Assembly (NCBI RefSeq): GCF_026341855.1
Contig: NZ_JAPENW010000001.1
Coordinates: 3,711,001-3,775,000, forward strand
Reading direction: 5' to 3'
Source: Streptomyces sp. NBC_00568
Lineage (GTDB): Bacteria > Actinomycetota > Actinomycetes > Streptomycetales > Streptomycetaceae
Length of the DNA: 64,000 nucleotides
Under the pieces are notes generated by a model. It was not told where the DNA came from. It saw nothing but the letters and a program-made list of their open reading frames with translations, and did no database searches. A program made the position numbers and the translations under genes. Below are positions 34,282 to 42,262 of this stretch, one piece after another. The stretch's first letter is position 1. Each line of letters begins with the position of its first letter.

Positions 34282-34817
34282 GCGCAGACACCTTCATCGG
34301 CGGGGCCCTCACGGCGCCCTACAGCGCCCTGGTGGTCACCGCCTCCAACCGTGCCGCGGCCGGCGTCTACGAGGACAAGGGCGGTCCGCTGATCGCCAAG
34401 GGTCTCGCGACGTTCGGCTTCGCGGTCGACGGGCCCCTCGTCGTCCCGGACGGAGACCCCGTGGAGTCGGCGCTGCGCACCGGTGTCGAGGCGGGCTACG
34501 ACGTCATCGTGACCACCGGCGGCACGGGGATCTCGCCCACCGACCGCACCCCCGAAGCGACCCTGCGGGTACTCGACCACGAGGTCCCGGGCATTCCGGA
34601 GGCCATCAGGGCGTTCGGAAGGGACAAGGTGCCCACGGCGGCGCTCTCGCGGGGGCTCGCCGGAGTCGCCGGAGGGACGCTGATCGTGAACCTGCCGGGC
34701 TCCACCGGCGGGGTGAAGGACGGCCTGGCCGTTCTGGAACCCCTCCTGATCCACGCCGTCGACCAGATCCGCGGCGGCGACCACCTCAGACCCGTCGGCA
34801 GTGGGGGTGCGAGCTGA
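34278..34817 (+). CDS. Molybdopterin adenylyltransferase-like (MogA/MoaB)
   Basis: 179 residues. ATG overlaps moaC by four bases. It has the MogA/MoaB fold: ALVVTASNRAAAGVYEDKGGP, VVPDGDPVESAL, VIVTTGGTGISPTDRTPEAT and IVNLPGSTGGVKDGL. It adenylylates molybdopterin before MoeA acts. M. tuberculosis also has moaB2 close to mscL, in keeping with the shared neighbourhood. Confidence 0.93.
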   Translation: MSADTFIGGALTAPYSALVVTASNRAAAGVYEDKGGPLIAKGLATFGFAVDGPLVVPDGDPVESALRTGVEAGYDVIVTTGGTGISPTDRTPEATLRVLDHEVPGIPEAIRAFGRDKVPTAALSRGLAGVAGGTLIVNLPGSTGGVKDGLAVLEPLLIHAVDQIRGGDHLRPVGSGGAS

Positions 34818-34843
34818 ACAGCCCATCCTGGCCGGTCGAGCTG

Positions 34844-35503
34844 GTGGACGGCGATGTCGTCCTCCGGCCGATAAGGCTGCGCGACCAGCGGGCCTGGCGT
34901 GAGGTGAACCGGCGCAACCGCGACTGGCTGCGCCCGTGGGAGGCGACCATCCCGCCCCCCACGCCGAGCGGCCCGATCGCGCACCGGCCGACGTACCGGC
35001 AGATGGTCCGGCACCTGCGTGCCGAGGCCAACGCGGGCCGGATGCTGCCCTTCGTGATCGAGTACCAGGGGCGGCTGGTCGGCCAGTTGACCGTGGCCGG
35101 GATCACCTGGGGATCGATGTGCTCCGGGCACGTCGGCTACTGGGTGGACCAGTCGGTGGCGGGCCGCGGAGTGATGCCGACGGCCGTGGCGCTGGTGAGC
35201 GACCACTGCTTCCGTACCGTCGGACTGCACCGCATCGAAGTCTGTATTCGCCCTGAGAACGGGCCCAGCCGCAGGGTCGTGGAGAAACTCGGATTCCGCG
35301 AGGAAGGGCTTCGCCCGCGCTATCTCCACATCGACGGTGCCTGGCGGGACCATCTCGTCTTCGCGCTCACCGCGGAGGAAGTGCCCGAAGGGCTGCTCGA
35401 GCGCTGGCGCCGGGCGCGCGCGGCACAGACCCGTTCGGAGCAGGTGGGATCGGAGCAGGCCGGCCCGCAGAACCCGAGCAAGCCGGGGAACGCCGGAAAA
35501 TGA
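34844..35503 (+). CDS. RimJ-type GNAT N-acetyltransferase
   Basis: Drawn from GTG 34844 (219 residues). Coding-like sequence (NSPSWPVELV) continues 10 codons further to a CTG at 34814 that overlaps the mogA stop (CTGA) and is preceded by GGGGG. No ATG/GTG/TTG lies there, so the true start is probably that CTG. Family blocks: VVLRPIRLRDQRAWREVNRRN, WVDQSVAGRGVMPTAVALV (acetyl-CoA loop) and GLHRIEVCIRPENGPSRRVVEKLGF. RimJ acetylates a ribosomal protein in E. coli; targets here are unknown. It is part of the conserved galU-glp block. Confidence 0.93.
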   Translation: MDGDVVLRPIRLRDQRAWREVNRRNRDWLRPWEATIPPPTPSGPIAHRPTYRQMVRHLRAEANAGRMLPFVIEYQGRLVGQLTVAGITWGSMCSGHVGYWVDQSVAGRGVMPTAVALVSDHCFRTVGLHRIEVCIRPENGPSRRVVEKLGFREEGLRPRYLHIDGAWRDHLVFALTAEEVPEGLLERWRRARAAQTRSEQVGSEQAGPQNPSKPGNAGK

Positions 35504-35526
35504 AATAGGTGTTCGAAAATGATCGG

Positions 35527-35540
35527 CAGGCGATCGCCTG
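35527..35540. other. 14-bp perfect palindrome downstream of rimJ
   Basis: CAGGCGATCGCCTG, in a 170-base spacer that also holds an A-run (35588-35594) and AT-rich stretches. It could be a short terminator for the galU operon or an operator for sepX. Confidence 0.4.
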
Positions 35541-35676
35541 GGGGCATTAAATTCGCGCTCCGGGCGGCCTGCTGATCGCATCGGTCACAAAAAAAGCTCG
35601 AAATATCAGCCGGATCGTGCGACACACCGGCGCAATTGGCAGATGGCCTCACGCAAACCCCTCTACCGTGTGAGGC

Positions 35677-36960
35677 GTGAGCAGCAGCGGCCTCATCTAC
35701 GCAGTCATCGTCGGGGCCTGGGCCGCCTACTTGGTGCCGATGTGGCTCCGTAGGCAGGACGAGCTGAACGAAGCCCGTCCGACGGAACGCTTCAGCACCG
35801 CCATCCGGCTGCTTTCCGGACGGGCGGGCATGGAGCGTCGATACGCCAAGGACCTGCGCGCGCGCTCCGCCGAGGAGGGGGAGCCCAGCGCCGACCCGGA
35901 CGGCGTCACCGATTCGGTGGACGTCCGGGCCTTCGCCGTGCCTCCGACCCGGCCCCAGGCGACCGCCCAGCGCCGTCCGGTCGTCCAGGAGCGGGTGCAG
36001 GTGCCGGAACCGGCCCAGGCGGAGCAGAAACCGGGCGCGCGGGCGGCCGGCCGGGAGAGCGGCACGTACGAGACCTCGGGCGCCGCCCGGTCCGTACCGC
36101 AGCAGCCGGGACCGTCCGCGCCGAGACCCTCGGTCAAGCCCGCGTCCCAGCAGGCCGCGCCGTCCACGGCGGGGCGCACCCCGGGCGCACGCCGGGCACC
36201 CTCGGCGGAGGCTGCAGCGCGTGCCCGGCGTACGAAGGTCCTCGCGCGCCGTCGGCGTACGACGGTCCTGCTCTTCCTCGCCTTCACCCTCGGCGCGATC
36301 GTGGCGGCGGTCGGCGGCCTCGCGTTCCTCTGGGCGCCGGGCGCACCGGCCGTGATGCTGAGCTCGTACATCGTGTACCTGCGCGCCCAGGAGCGACGGC
36401 GCTTCACCTACACCATGGACCGGCGCCGGGCCGAGGTCGCGGCGCAGCGGCTTCGGGAGCGGCAGCCCCGCCGGCGGGCGGCCGTCGACCCCGGGGCGGA
36501 CGAAGCGGAGGAGGGCCCAGCGCCCGACACCGATACCGGCCTCTCGGCGCTCGCGGCCGACCGCCGTGCCCTGGTCGAGCAGACCGACCACGCCGAGTGG
36601 GTCGACCAGCAGCGCGAGCGTCAGCGCGGCCCCGGCCAGGGGGACAGCTGGGACCCGGTGCCGGTTCCGCTGCCGACCTATGTGACCGCGCCGGTCGCGC
36701 CCCGGGCGACGTCCAGCGTCGACCTGGGGGCGCCGGACGCGTGGAGCTCCGCGCGGTCCAGCGCGGTCGAGCCGAGCGCGCACGAGGCGGAGCCGGTGGC
36801 CGATGACCCCTCCGACGCCTGTGACGGCGAGGAGGCCGGGGACGACAGCCGCAGCGACGCGCGGCGGGCCGCGTCCGCGCGACGCGCTCGCGAGCGGGGC
36901 CGGACGCCGCTGTTCGACCAGTACGACGACGGGGACCGGCCGCGCGCGGCCAACGAGTGA
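35677..36960 (+). CDS. sepX: SepX/GlpR-type division membrane protein
   Basis: 427 residues from the GTG at 35677 (GAGG directly upstream). One N-terminal membrane helix (about 5-24, GLIYAVIVGAWAAYLVPMWL), then the conserved PTERFSTAIRLLSGR. A long Pro/Ala/Gln-rich disordered region (80-190), a paired hydrophobic hairpin (about 205-245) and a charged C-terminal tail rich in Arg and Asp follow. SepX in Streptomyces stabilises Z-rings and its homologue GlpR in Corynebacterium recruits Glp to the divisome. Its position right after the moeA/glp block matches that system. Confidence 0.88.
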   Translation: MSSSGLIYAVIVGAWAAYLVPMWLRRQDELNEARPTERFSTAIRLLSGRAGMERRYAKDLRARSAEEGEPSADPDGVTDSVDVRAFAVPPTRPQATAQRRPVVQERVQVPEPAQAEQKPGARAAGRESGTYETSGAARSVPQQPGPSAPRPSVKPASQQAAPSTAGRTPGARRAPSAEAAARARRTKVLARRRRTTVLLFLAFTLGAIVAAVGGLAFLWAPGAPAVMLSSYIVYLRAQERRRFTYTMDRRRAEVAAQRLRERQPRRRAAVDPGADEAEEGPAPDTDTGLSALAADRRALVEQTDHAEWVDQQRERQRGPGQGDSWDPVPVPLPTYVTAPVAPRATSSVDLGAPDAWSSARSSAVEPSAHEAEPVADDPSDACDGEEAGDDSRSDARRAASARRARERGRTPLFDQYDDGDRPRAANE

Positions 36961-37057
36961 CGGGTGCGGCGACGGGTGCTCGCGAGGGGCTGGCTGACCA
37001 GCCCGGAACGGATTTCCAAGCACCTCGATCGGGATGCTAGAGTTTCACTCGTTGCAA

Positions 37058-37131
37058 GGGCCTGTGGCGCAGTCTGGTAGCGCACCTCGTTCGCATCGAG
37101 GGGGTCTGGGGTTCAAATCCCCACAGGTCCA
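37058..37131 (+). tRNA. tRNA-Ala (anticodon CGC)
   Basis: 74-base cloverleaf. Acceptor GGGCCTG/CAGGTCC with the G3-U70 pair that defines tRNA-Ala, discriminator A, D arm GCGC/GCGC, anticodon stem CCTCG/CGAGG with loop TTCGCAT (anticodon CGC), T arm GGGG TTCAAAT CCCC. CCA is not encoded. Confidence 0.97.
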
Positions 37132-37139
37132 CCGCAGCC

Positions 37140-37175
37140 AAGAGGCCCGTTCCCAGCAGTGGGAGCGGGCCTCTT
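37140..37175 (+). terminator. Terminator after tRNA-Ala
   Basis: AAGAGGCCCG-T-TCCCA paired with TGGGA-G-CGGGCCTCTT around a GCAG loop, starting 8 bases past the tRNA. Confidence 0.85.
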
Positions 37176-37327
37176 GCCATGTCCTGGAAGCCGGCGGTGG
37201 CAACTCCCGCCGGTGGCCCCGGGGCTGGCGGTCCCTCCGGCCGGTGTCCGACGGAGAGAGCCCGGCGAATCCCGGACGGGGCCGTCACGGTCACCGTCGC
37301 GCGGCCGGATGGGCACCGCCCCGATGG

Positions 37328-37804
37328 CTAGAGGGCTTTGGCGTAGCAGAGGCTCAGTTCGTGGAAGCGGTAGTAGCCGAATTTGACGCACGGCTCGTAG
37401 CCGCTCGACGTGTAGAGGGCGACCGCCTCGGGCTGCTTCGTGCCGGTCTCCAGGACCATGCGGACGCGGCCGGCCGCGCGGGCGTCGTCCTCCAGCGCGG
37501 CCAGGATGCGCCGGGCCAGGCCGAGGCCGCGGGCCTCGGGGACCACGTACATGCGCTTGAGCTCCGCGTCGCCGTCCGTGTAGCCCTCGTCGTTCTCGTC
37601 CTGGGTGCGCCAGCCCCCTGTGGCCACCGGGCGGTCCCGCTCGTCGTACGCGATCAGGTACAGGCCGAGCGGCGGGGCGAACATCCTCGCGTCCAGGTGC
37701 GTGGCGTCGCCGTCGTCCTCGTAGCGCTCGGCGTATTCGGCCTGAACCTGGTCGTTGAGCTTCACGGCGTCGGGGTGGTCGAAGGGGACCGGGCGGATAT
37801 GCAT
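37328..37804 (-). CDS. GNAT acetyltransferase, 158 aa
   Basis: Starts at the ATG at 37802-37804; no ribosome site is visible, so a leaderless transcript is likely. The GNAT core is clear: GTGGWRTQ region (written PVATGGWRTQ), AELKRMYVVPEARGLGLARRILAALEDDAR (pyrophosphate loop near 95-105), and YTSSGYEPCVKFGYYRFHEL at the C terminus. Substrate unknown. It is divergent from xthA with 83 bases between. Confidence 0.9.
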   Translation of the reverse strand: MHIRPVPFDHPDAVKLNDQVQAEYAERYEDDGDATHLDARMFAPPLGLYLIAYDERDRPVATGGWRTQDENDEGYTDGDAELKRMYVVPEARGLGLARRILAALEDDARAAGRVRMVLETGTKQPEAVALYTSSGYEPCVKFGYYRFHELSLCYAKAL

Positions 37805-37887
37805 GCGAACTACCGTACATCTATGCGTCGGGTGGGATCGTCCCGCTCGGATGATCGAGTTCGGGTCGGCGGTACCGATTAAGTATC

Positions 37888-38700
37888 GTGCCCCGAGTGC
37901 TGACTGTGACCTCTGTGAATGTGAACGGGCTCCGGGCCGCCGCGAAGAAGGGCTTCGTGGAGTGGCTCGCGGAGACCTCCGCGGACGTGCTGTGCCTCCA
38001 GGAGGTGCGGGCCGAGCCCGCGCAGCTCTCCGAGGAGGTGCGCGCCCCCGAGGGGTGGCACGTCGTGCACGCCCCCGCCGCCGCCAAGGGGCGCGCGGGT
38101 GTGTCCCTTTACACACGCCGCGAGCCCGACCGCGTCCGGATCGGCTTCGGGTCCGAGGAGTTCGACTCCAGCGGACGGTACGTCGAGGCGGACCTGCCCG
38201 GTGTCACCGTCGCGAGCCTCTACCTGCCCTCGGGTGAGGTCGGGACCGAGCGGCAGGACGAGAAGGTCCGGTTCATGGGGGAGTTCCTGGCCCACCTGAA
38301 GGGGCTCAGGGAGCGGGCCGCCGCCGACGGGCGCGAGGTCGTCGTCTGCGGCGACTGGAACATCGCCCACCAGGAGGCCGACCTCAAGAACTGGCGCGCC
38401 AACAGGAAGAACTCCGGCTTCCTGCCCGAGGAGCGGGAGTGGCTGGGCCGGGTCCTGGACGCGGGCGACGGCGGCTACGTCGACGTCGTGCGCGCGCTGC
38501 ACCCGGATGCCGAGGGGCCGTACACCTGGTGGTCGTACCGGGGGCGGGCCTTCGACAACGATTCGGGATGGAGGATCGACCTTCACGTCGCCACCCCGGG
38601 GCTCGCGGGCAAGGCGGTCAAGGGGTTCGTGGAGCGCGCGGCGACGCACGAGGAGCGCTGGTCCGACCACGCGCCGGTCACGGCCGTGTACGACCTCTGA
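37888..38700 (+). CDS. xthA: Exodeoxyribonuclease III (AP endonuclease)
   Basis: 270 residues, the usual size. Catalytic blocks: SVNVNGLRAA, CLQEVRAE (Mg2+ ligand Glu), GVSLYTR, GDWNIAHQEADLKNW, and the C-terminal WRIDLHVATPGL and SDHAPV (catalytic Asp-His). It removes 3' blocks and cleaves abasic sites in base excision repair. GTG start at 37888; a second GTG lies 9 bases later. No ribosome site is seen for either. Confidence 0.95.
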   Translation: MPRVLTVTSVNVNGLRAAAKKGFVEWLAETSADVLCLQEVRAEPAQLSEEVRAPEGWHVVHAPAAAKGRAGVSLYTRREPDRVRIGFGSEEFDSSGRYVEADLPGVTVASLYLPSGEVGTERQDEKVRFMGEFLAHLKGLRERAAADGREVVVCGDWNIAHQEADLKNWRANRKNSGFLPEEREWLGRVLDAGDGGYVDVVRALHPDAEGPYTWWSYRGRAFDNDSGWRIDLHVATPGLAGKAVKGFVERAATHEERWSDHAPVTAVYDL

Positions 38701-38772
38701 GCTGCCCGGGCCGCGCTCCGGCGGCCCGGTCGCGGTGATCCGCGATCTCCGGGCGGACCGGCTGCGGCGGCT

Positions 38773-39627
38773 CTAGGCCCGGTGGTCCTTGCGATCCCCG
38801 TGATCCCCGTGATCCCTGTGGTCCTTGCGATCCCGGTGCTCCCGGAGCCGTCGGTCCAGCGCCATCGACAGTTCCGCCTCCACCACGTTCTTCGCGAGGG
38901 GGCGCAGGCGTTGGAGGTCCTCGGGTGTGCGGTCCTCGGTGAGGACGAGGGTGGTGAAGAGTTCGGCCAGCGCGTCGGTGTGTTCCCGTACGCGGCGCGC
39001 GGCCGTCAGGACGTCCGCGAGCGGTATGCCCTCGCGGACCAGGGCGGCCGAGACGTCGAGCAGGCGGCGGCTGATGTGGACGATCTCGCCGCCGTCGGTG
39101 CCGAGATAGCCGAGGTCGAGCGCCGCGGCGAGGTTCTCCGGGGTGGCCTGGCCCGCGAAGACGTCGGCGAGTTCCTCGGGGGAGAGGCGGACCGGGGTCT
39201 CCTCGGTGGGCTCGCCCAGTCCGAGCAGTTCGCCCACGTCACGGCCGTGGTCGAAGGCCTCGGCGAGTTCGGCGATGCCGTTGAGGGTGTGGCCGCGTTC
39301 CAGCAGCGCCGAGATGGTGCGCAGGCGTGCCAGGTGGGTGTCGTCGTACCAGGCGATACGGCCCTCGCGCCGGGGCGGCGGGATGAGCTTGCGCTCCCGG
39401 TAGAAACGCAGGGTGCGCACGGTGATGCCGGCCTCCTCGGCCAGTTCCTCCATGCGGTACTCGCGCCCGCCGGGCTCCGGCGTGGACCGGGCGGCGCTCG
39501 TGAGCGGGCCGGGGCCGGACTCCCGGGCTCCGCGCGTCCGCGCGTTCGTCCGGCGCGTGCCGGATTCCCGCGTCTCCGCGCTCCGTGCTCGCGCCTCCGC
39601 GCCCCGCTGTCCTGATCCCTCGGCCAC
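38773..39627 (-). CDS. MerR-family regulator
   Basis: 284 residues. A 55-residue Arg/Gly-rich disordered N terminus precedes the MerR DNA-binding domain (about 57-125: YRMEELAEEAGITVRTLRFYRERKLIPPP, then YDDTHLARLRTISALLERGHTL). The effector region (130-260) is all-helical and unlike metal-binding MerRs: no Cys pair is seen. The C terminus ends in a short HRDHGDHGDRKDH repeat. It is divergent from the BVMO operon, and likely regulates it or its own promoter. Confidence 0.88.
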   Translation of the reverse strand: MAEGSGQRGAEARARSAETRESGTRRTNARTRGARESGPGPLTSAARSTPEPGGREYRMEELAEEAGITVRTLRFYRERKLIPPPRREGRIAWYDDTHLARLRTISALLERGHTLNGIAELAEAFDHGRDVGELLGLGEPTEETPVRLSPEELADVFAGQATPENLAAALDLGYLGTDGGEIVHISRRLLDVSAALVREGIPLADVLTAARRVREHTDALAELFTTLVLTEDRTPEDLQRLRPLAKNVVEAELSMALDRRLREHRDRKDHRDHGDHGDRKDHRA

Positions 39628-39712
39628 CTGCGCACCCTACGTCGTACCCCCGGTAACTTTCCCGGACGCGACCCCTACCCATCAGTACGAAGCTGCTCTA
39701 CTCTCCCGATTG

Positions 39713-39730
39713 TGCCAGTGTTCACTGGCA
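39713..39730. promoter_or_regulatory. Perfect operator-like palindrome before the BVMO operon
   Basis: TGCCAGTG-TT-CACTGGCA, perfect 8-base arms. It lies 28 bases before the monooxygenase ATG and just past a TACTCT -10-like box (39699-39704), so it probably overlaps the transcription start. Confidence 0.65.
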
Positions 39731-39758
39731 GAGTCGCGGGGACCAGGGAGGCGTCGGG

Positions 39759-41303
39759 ATGACCGAGCACGAGCATGTACGGGTGGCGGTGATCGGGTCC
39801 GGGTTCGGCGGACTGGGGGCCGCTGTGCGGCTGCGCCGCGAAGGGATCACCGACTTCGTCGTCCTGGAACGGGCCGGCGGCGTGGGCGGCACCTGGCGCG
39901 ACAACAGCTACCCCGGGTGCGCCTGTGACGTCCCGTCGCACCTGTACTCGTTCTCGTTCGCGCCCAACCCCGAATGGCCGCGCACCTTCTCCGGGCAGGA
40001 GCACATCCGCGCTTACCTGGAGCACGTGGCGGACGTCTTCCGGCTGCGGCCCCATCTGCGGTTCGACTCCGAGGTCAAGATGATGACCTGGGACGCGGAG
40101 AAGCTGCGCTGGGGGATCGAGACGAGCAGCGGGTTCCTGACGGCGGATGTCGTGGTGTCCGCGACCGGGCCGCTCTCCGATCCCAAGATCCCGCGGATCC
40201 CGGGGATCGACACCTTCACCGGCAAGGTGTTCCACTCGGCCCGCTGGGACCACGACTACGACCTGCGGGGCAAGCGGGTCGCCATGGTCGGCACCGGGGC
40301 CTCGGCCATTCAGATCGTGCCGGCGATCCAGCCGGACGTCGCCCGGCTGACCCTGTTCCAGCGCACACCGCCGTGGGTGATGCCGCGGGTCGACCGGGCC
40401 ATCAGCGGTGCCGAGCGATGGCTGCACCGGCAGCTGCCGTTCACGACCCAGGCCAGGCGCGGGCTGCTCTGGGGCATCCGGGAACTCCAGGTGCAGGCGT
40501 TCACCAAGCGGCCCGACGAACTCGGCCTGGTCGAGCGGCTCGCCAAGCGGAACATCTCCCGCGCCGTCAAGGACCCGGCCCTGCGGAAGAAGCTGACGCC
40601 CGACTACCGGATCGGCTGCAAGCGGATCCTGCTCTCGAACGCCTACTACCCGGCGATCACCCAGCCCAATGTGGACGTCGTGGCCTCCGGACTCGCCGAG
40701 ATCGACGGCTCCACGGTGGTCGCCGCCGACGGCACCCGGGCCGAGGTCGACGCGATCGTCTTCGGGACCGGCTTCCATGTCACCGACATGCCGATCGCCG
40801 ATCGGGTCGTCGGAGCGGAGGGCAGGACGCTCGCGCAGGCGTGGGAGTCCGGCATGAAGTCGCTGCGCGGCGCCACCGCGGCGGGCTTCCCCAACTGGAT
40901 GACGATCATCGGGCCCAACACCGGGCTCGGGAACTCGTCGATGATCCTGATGATCGAGTCCCAGCTGAACTACATGGCCGACTTCGTACGGCAGTTGGAC
41001 GTCCTCGGGGGACGTGCCGCGCTCGACGCGCGCCCCGGCGCCGTGGACGCCTGGAACCACCGGGTCCAGGAGCGCATGAAGCGCACGGTGTGGAACACCG
41101 GCGGCTGCACCAGCTGGTACCTCGACGCCAACGGCGTCAACACGACCGTATGGCCCGGTACGACGACCGAGTTCCGCAACGCCACGCGCCGTGTCGACCT
41201 GGCGGAGTACGACGTGTTGCGCGCGACGGAGCCCGCATCCGGAGCCGCGCCCGGGCCGCGTGCCAAGAGCACCCGCAACAAGAAGGTGGAGGCAGGAGCG
41301 TGA
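39759..41303 (+). CDS. Baeyer-Villiger-type flavin monooxygenase (MymA-like)
   Basis: 514 residues. FAD-binding GSGFGGLG (about 12-19) and ERAGGVGGTWRDNSYPGCACDVPSHLYSFSF (fragmented) follow the class. The fingerprint F153-x-G-x3-H-x3-W-D is the BVMO motif in its D variant, and the NADPH Rossmann GTGASAIQ follows. The enzyme inserts oxygen into ketones to give esters, or oxidises heteroatoms. It is first of three overlapping genes (monooxygenase, hydrolase, SDR), as in the mycobacterial mymA operon (Rv3083-Rv3085). The substrate is likely a lipid or terpenoid ketone but is not known. Confidence 0.92.
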   Translation: MTEHEHVRVAVIGSGFGGLGAAVRLRREGITDFVVLERAGGVGGTWRDNSYPGCACDVPSHLYSFSFAPNPEWPRTFSGQEHIRAYLEHVADVFRLRPHLRFDSEVKMMTWDAEKLRWGIETSSGFLTADVVVSATGPLSDPKIPRIPGIDTFTGKVFHSARWDHDYDLRGKRVAMVGTGASAIQIVPAIQPDVARLTLFQRTPPWVMPRVDRAISGAERWLHRQLPFTTQARRGLLWGIRELQVQAFTKRPDELGLVERLAKRNISRAVKDPALRKKLTPDYRIGCKRILLSNAYYPAITQPNVDVVASGLAEIDGSTVVAADGTRAEVDAIVFGTGFHVTDMPIADRVVGAEGRTLAQAWESGMKSLRGATAAGFPNWMTIIGPNTGLGNSSMILMIESQLNYMADFVRQLDVLGGRAALDARPGAVDAWNHRVQERMKRTVWNTGGCTSWYLDANGVNTTVWPGTTTEFRNATRRVDLAEYDVLRATEPASGAAPGPRAKSTRNKKVEAGA

Positions 41304-42262
41304 GCCGACTGACGCAGGAGGCACACGGGGCGTACGCGCCTCCCGTGCCGGCGCTGGAACTGATCGCGCACTCCGCCGACGGCGCCCGGCTGCACGTCGA
41401 GGTGCACGGGCCCGAGGACGCGCCCGCCGTCGTCCTCGCGCACGGCTGGACCTGCTCGACGGCCTTCTGGGCGGCCCAGATCCGGGACCTCGCCGCCGAT
41501 CACCGGGTCATCGCGTACGACCAGCGCGGGCACGGGCGCAGCCCCGCCGGTGAACTCTGCAGCACGGAAGCGCTCGCGGACGACCTGGAAGCGGTGCTCG
41601 CGGCCACCCTCGCGCCGGGCGAGAAGGCCGTGCTCGTCGGGCACTCCATGGGCGGGATGACGTTGATGGCGGCCTCGGCGCGGCCGCGGTTCAGGGAGCA
41701 CGCGGCGGCGGCGCTGCTGTGCAGCACGGGCAGCACGGGGCTGGTCGCGGAGGCGCGCGTGCTGCCGTTGCGCGCCGGGCCGCTCCGGACGCGTGTCACC
41801 CAGGCCGTCCTCGGATCGCGCGCGCCGCTCGGGCCCGTCACACCGGTCGCCAAGCGGATCCTCAAGTACGCCACCATGGGCCCCGGTTCGTCTCCGGTGA
41901 TGGTGGCGGCCTGCGCGCGGATCGTGCACGCCTGTCCGCGCACCGTGCGCCACGCCTGGTCGGCCGTGCTCGCCACGCTCGATCTGGAGCACGGCGTCCG
42001 GGAGTTGAGGGTGCCGACGGCGGTGATCGCGGGCACCGTGGACCGGTTGACACCGGTCGTGCACGCGCGTGCTCTGGTGGCGGGCCTGCCGAACTGCGTC
42101 GGCAGCACCGAGCTGCCGGGGGTCGGGCACATGACTCCGGTGGAGGCGCCGGAGCTGGTGAGCGCGCGGATACGCGAACTCGTCTCCACGTACATCCGGA
42201 CCGCCGAGGCGCCGACGGCCGTGGAAGGCCTGGCGGGCGCAGAGATCAAGGAGGGCGCATGA
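41300..42262 (+). CDS. Alpha/beta hydrolase
   Basis: 320 residues. The GTG start overlaps the monooxygenase stop (GTGA) and AGGAG precedes it. The alpha/beta fold has the oxyanion HGWTCSTAFW, the nucleophile elbow G-H-S116-M-G-G, a GTVDRLTP acid region and the catalytic GVGHMTP His. In context it likely cleaves the ester made by the monooxygenase, so ketone -> ester -> alcohol + acid, with the SDR acting on the alcohol or ketone. Confidence 0.92.
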   Translation: MSRLTQEAHGAYAPPVPALELIAHSADGARLHVEVHGPEDAPAVVLAHGWTCSTAFWAAQIRDLAADHRVIAYDQRGHGRSPAGELCSTEALADDLEAVLAATLAPGEKAVLVGHSMGGMTLMAASARPRFREHAAAALLCSTGSTGLVAEARVLPLRAGPLRTRVTQAVLGSRAPLGPVTPVAKRILKYATMGPGSSPVMVAACARIVHACPRTVRHAWSAVLATLDLEHGVRELRVPTAVIAGTVDRLTPVVHARALVAGLPNCVGSTELPGVGHMTPVEAPELVSARIRELVSTYIRTAEAPTAVEGLAGAEIKEGA

